Assembly: GCA_947589635.1 (NCBI GenBank)
Contig: CANQCC010000068.1
Coordinates: 1-8,412, forward strand
Reading direction: 5' to 3'
From: an uncultured Clostridia bacterium
GTDB taxonomy: Bacteria > Bacillota > Clostridia > Christensenellales > CAG-917
DNA: 8,412 nt
This document shows positions 6,543 through 8,412 of the stretch, one piece after another. Made by a program: the position numbers and the translations under genes. Under the pieces are notes generated by a model. That model did not search any database. It was given only the letters and a program-made list of their open reading frames with translations, and was not told the DNA's origin. Numbering within the stretch: the stretch's first letter is position 1; every line of letters begins with the position of its first letter.

Positions 6543-6567
6543 CCCCTTCGGAGCGTTTTAACGCCCC
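6543..6567 (-). promoter_or_regulatory. Leader hairpin and ribosome binding site of the phosphodiesterase gene
   Basis: On the minus strand GGGGCGT and ACGCTCC (6567-6550, loop TAAA, one G-U pair) form a 7-bp hairpin that ends one base before the Shine-Dalgarno AAGGGG (6548-6543). The site remains outside the stem, so the hairpin could stabilise the 5' end or modulate ribosome access; there is no T-run to make it a terminator. Confidence 0.45.
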
Positions 6568-6583
6568 GCGTTTATTTTTGAAG

Positions 6584-6612
6584 ATTATATCACACAAAAT
6601 ATTTATTTACAA
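6584..6612 (-). promoter_or_regulatory. Extended -10 promoter for the phosphodiesterase gene
   Basis: On the minus strand TTGTAA (6612-6607, four of six consensus) is followed by a 17-bp spacer and TATAAT (6589-6584) preceded by TG one base upstream, giving TGATATAAT. The extended -10 compensates for the weaker -35. Start of transcription is expected near 6577, about 40 nt before the ATG. The stretch from here to the upstream terminator (6613-6688) shows nothing else recognisable. Confidence 0.75.
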
Positions 6613-6688
6613 TACCAAAATGTGCGCGCAAGATCGATTTTTTTTGCGAAGCGGACAAAAATTTTATATTCTATGCGATTAGAAGCGT

Positions 6689-6720
6689 AAAAACAATGAG
6701 GACGGCATATCGCCGTCCCC
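6689..6720 (-). terminator. Intrinsic terminator of the EF-G-like gene
   Basis: On the minus strand GGGGACGGC and GCCGTCCTC form a nine-pair stem (6720-6712 with 6706-6698, one G-U pair, loop GATAT) followed by ATTGTTTTT. It lies about 22 nt after the TAA stop at 6745-6743 and separates this gene from the phosphodiesterase promoter. Confidence 0.8.
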
Positions 6721-6742
6721 AAACGTATTTTTTTTGCAAAGT

Positions 6743-8412
6743 TTACTTTTTGGCCTCTTCCTCGCGCTTTTTGGCGTCCGCAATTATCTTGTCGTTGTTT
6801 GAAGCGGGCACTTCCTCATAGCGCACAAGGTGCATCTCAAACTTGCCTCTGCCCTGCGTCATGGACCTGAGGTCCGTAGCGTAACGGAACATCTCCGCCT
6901 GCGGGACCTCCGCCGTGATTATCTGCTTGCCGTGAGACATATCCGTACCGAGGATCCTGCCGCGACGCTTGTTCATATCGCCGAGGATATCGCCGAGGAA
7001 CTCGTCGGGAACGGTGATCTTAGCCTCCATAATAGGCTCGAGGAAGCAAGGAGACGCCTTGGGGATAGCGGCTTCGTACGCAAGTCTTGCCGCCGTGATA
7101 AACGCGATTTCCTTACTGTCGACGGGGTGATACTTGCCGTCGTCGAGGGTCGCCTTGACGTTAACCATGGGATAGCCCGCGAGCATGCCGTGCTTTATGG
7201 CCTCTCTCAAGCCCTTTTCGACCGCGGGGATGAACTGACGAGGCACTGCGCCGCCGACGACCGCATCCACAAACTCAAACACGCCGTCTTCCGCGCCCGG
7301 CTCGAACTTGACCCACACGTCGCCGAACTGTCCTGCGCCGCCCGATTGCTTTTTATGTTTGCCCTCTTCGCGCGCCGCCTTGCGGATGGTCTCTCTGTAT
7401 GCGACTCTCGGCTCCTGCCAAGTGATGTCGATGCCAAGTTTTGCCTTGACGCGCTTGCACATGATGTCAAGCTGCGCCTCGCCAAGACCGCTTATAAGCA
7501 CGTCGCCGGTTTCGATGTTCTTCTCCACCTTGAAGGTCGCGTCCTCGTCCTGCATCTTGATGAGGCCTTGGATCGCCTTTTCCTCGTCCTTCAGCGCTTT
7601 GACCGCGTAGGAGATGACCGGGGACGGGAACTCTATCTTTTCAAACTCCAGATTGTTGTCCGCAGAGGCAAGAGTGTGGTTGGTGTTGGTGTACACAAGC
7701 TTTGCCACGGCGCCGATGTCGCCCGCGTTGAGGCTGTCCACCATCTCCTGCTTTTTGCCCTTGAGGATGTAAAGCTGACCTATTTTTTCCTGCTTGCCTA
7801 CCGTCGTATTGATTACGGAATCGCCGTTTGAAAGTTTGCCCTGAATGACCTTGAAGATGAGCAGTTTGCCCACATACGGGTCGACTATGGACTTGAACAC
7901 CTGCGCGCTGAAAGAAGCGGCGGGATCCACCGCGACTTCAACCTCTTTGCCGCCCGCTATCGCCTTGATTTTGTGCGCGTGCGCGGGAGAGGGCATGATG
8001 TCCACAAGGTTGTCCATAAGCCTCTTGACGCCCTTTGACGTGAGCGCGTTGCCCGCCATGAGAGGCACAAAGCTGTCGTCCATTACGGATTGATGCAGAC
8101 CTCTTTGAATCTCCTCGTCGGTGAACTCCTCGCCGTCGAAGAACTTCATCATGAGGTCCTCGTCCGTCTCGGCGACAAGCTCCATAAGTTTGCCCTTATA
8201 CTCCTCTATCTCGCCTTGGATAGCGGCGGGGACTGCGATGGAAGCGGCCTTGCCGTTTACGTCGTAGGTCTGCCCCGAAAGCACCGACACAGCGCCCGTC
8301 ATCTTGCCGCCCTCCATTATGGGCAGCTCGAGAGGAACGACCGCGGGATATTTTGCCATTATCGCCTTCGCGGTGCCGAGGAAGTCGGAATTTTCCTTAT
8401 CGACGGCGTTTA
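6743..8412 (-). CDS. EF-G-like translation factor (EF-G2 type), 5' end outside the window
   Basis: About 555 C-terminal residues are visible; the frame runs off the right edge, and the ATG at 8359 is internal. Numbering from the first visible codon (8410): residues 1-120 are the end of the GTPase domain with its G' insert, beginning NAVDKENSDF where EF-G has NKMDxxxAD and reaching GNALTSKG (120-127) where EF-G has GSAxxxKG. Domain II follows at about 148-230, domain III at about 258-330, domain IV at about 335-455 with QSGGAGQFGDVWV and the tip YHPVDSKE, and domain V at about 455-540 with LGDILGDMNKRRG and TQGRGKFEMH. The tail is lysine- and glutamate-rich. Length extrapolates to about 690 aa, normal for EF-G. 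The GKHKKQSGG signature before domain IV is typical of the second, EF-G-like paralogues rather than the main fusA product. The intact domain IV suggests it acts on ribosomes. The altered G4 and G5 motifs make its nucleotide use uncertain. Confidence 0.9.
   Translation of the reverse strand, partial: NAVDKENSDFLGTAKAIMAKYPAVVPLELPIMEGGKMTGAVSVLSGQTYDVNGKAASIAVPAAIQGEIEEYKGKLMELVAETDEDLMMKFFDGEEFTDEEIQRGLHQSVMDDSFVPLMAGNALTSKGVKRLMDNLVDIMPSPAHAHKIKAIAGGKEVEVAVDPAASFSAQVFKSIVDPYVGKLLIFKVIQGKLSNGDSVINTTVGKQEKIGQLYILKGKKQEMVDSLNAGDIGAVAKLVYTNTNHTLASADNNLEFEKIEFPSPVISYAVKALKDEEKAIQGLIKMQDEDATFKVEKNIETGDVLISGLGEAQLDIMCKRVKAKLGIDITWQEPRVAYRETIRKAAREEGKHKKQSGGAGQFGDVWVKFEPGAEDGVFEFVDAVVGGAVPRQFIPAVEKGLREAIKHGMLAGYPMVNVKATLDDGKYHPVDSKEIAFITAARLAYEAAIPKASPCFLEPIMEAKITVPDEFLGDILGDMNKRRGRILGTDMSHGKQIITAEVPQAEMFRYATDLRSMTQGRGKFEMHLVRYEEVPASNNDKIIADAKKREEEAKK

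Noticed and set aside
6830..7831. 333-codon plus-strand frame opposite the EF-G-like gene
   Set aside because: The minus strand encodes unmistakable EF-G domains; the plus frame has no ribosome binding site or family signal.

Overview
The window looks chromosomal and probably comes from a Gram-positive, Clostridia-like bacterium. Support for this is a set of near-consensus sigma-A promoters with 17-bp spacers, strong Shine-Dalgarno sites, and coding regions clearly richer in GC than the AT-rich spacers. A very large secreted phosphoesterase held by a C-terminal membrane anchor with an acidic cytoplasmic tail also fits. The lineage is an inference; no rRNA or other marker is present to fix it.

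Layout from left to right. At the extreme left edge a leftward promoter (208-236) drives a ~150-nt leader with overlapping hairpins. It probably serves a gene of which only the first ~14 codons may be visible (1-44, low confidence). The 237-533 spacer is non-coding; its right half is an array of degenerate 12-15 bp repeats that runs up to the -35 box of a strong rightward promoter (534-562). That promoter serves one giant gene (613-5283, 1556 aa). The protein has a signal peptide, a complete calcineurin-like metallophosphoesterase domain, a long helical middle region, a beta-rich purple-acid-phosphatase N-domain-like segment, a second complete metallophosphoesterase domain, one membrane helix and an acidic tail. 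Its transcript ends at a hairpin that also works as a terminator in the opposite direction (5335-5363).

Converging on that terminator from the right is a membrane-anchored glycerophosphodiester phosphodiesterase (5502-6536, minus), with its own extended -10 promoter. Further right is the 3' three quarters of an EF-G-like translation factor (6743-8412, minus, running off the window) with its own terminator at 6689-6720. So there are at least three independently transcribed genes plus the edge gene.

The two phosphohydrolases are both predicted to face outside the cell. Together they could take phosphate from external glycerophosphodiesters, with the diesterase releasing glycerol 3-phosphate and a phosphatase releasing phosphate; this is an inference from family and location. 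The EF-G-like gene appears functionally unrelated. Its main interest is altered guanine-recognition motifs (NAVD in place of NKxD, and NA in place of SA). No mobile element, CRISPR array, tRNA or rRNA was seen.
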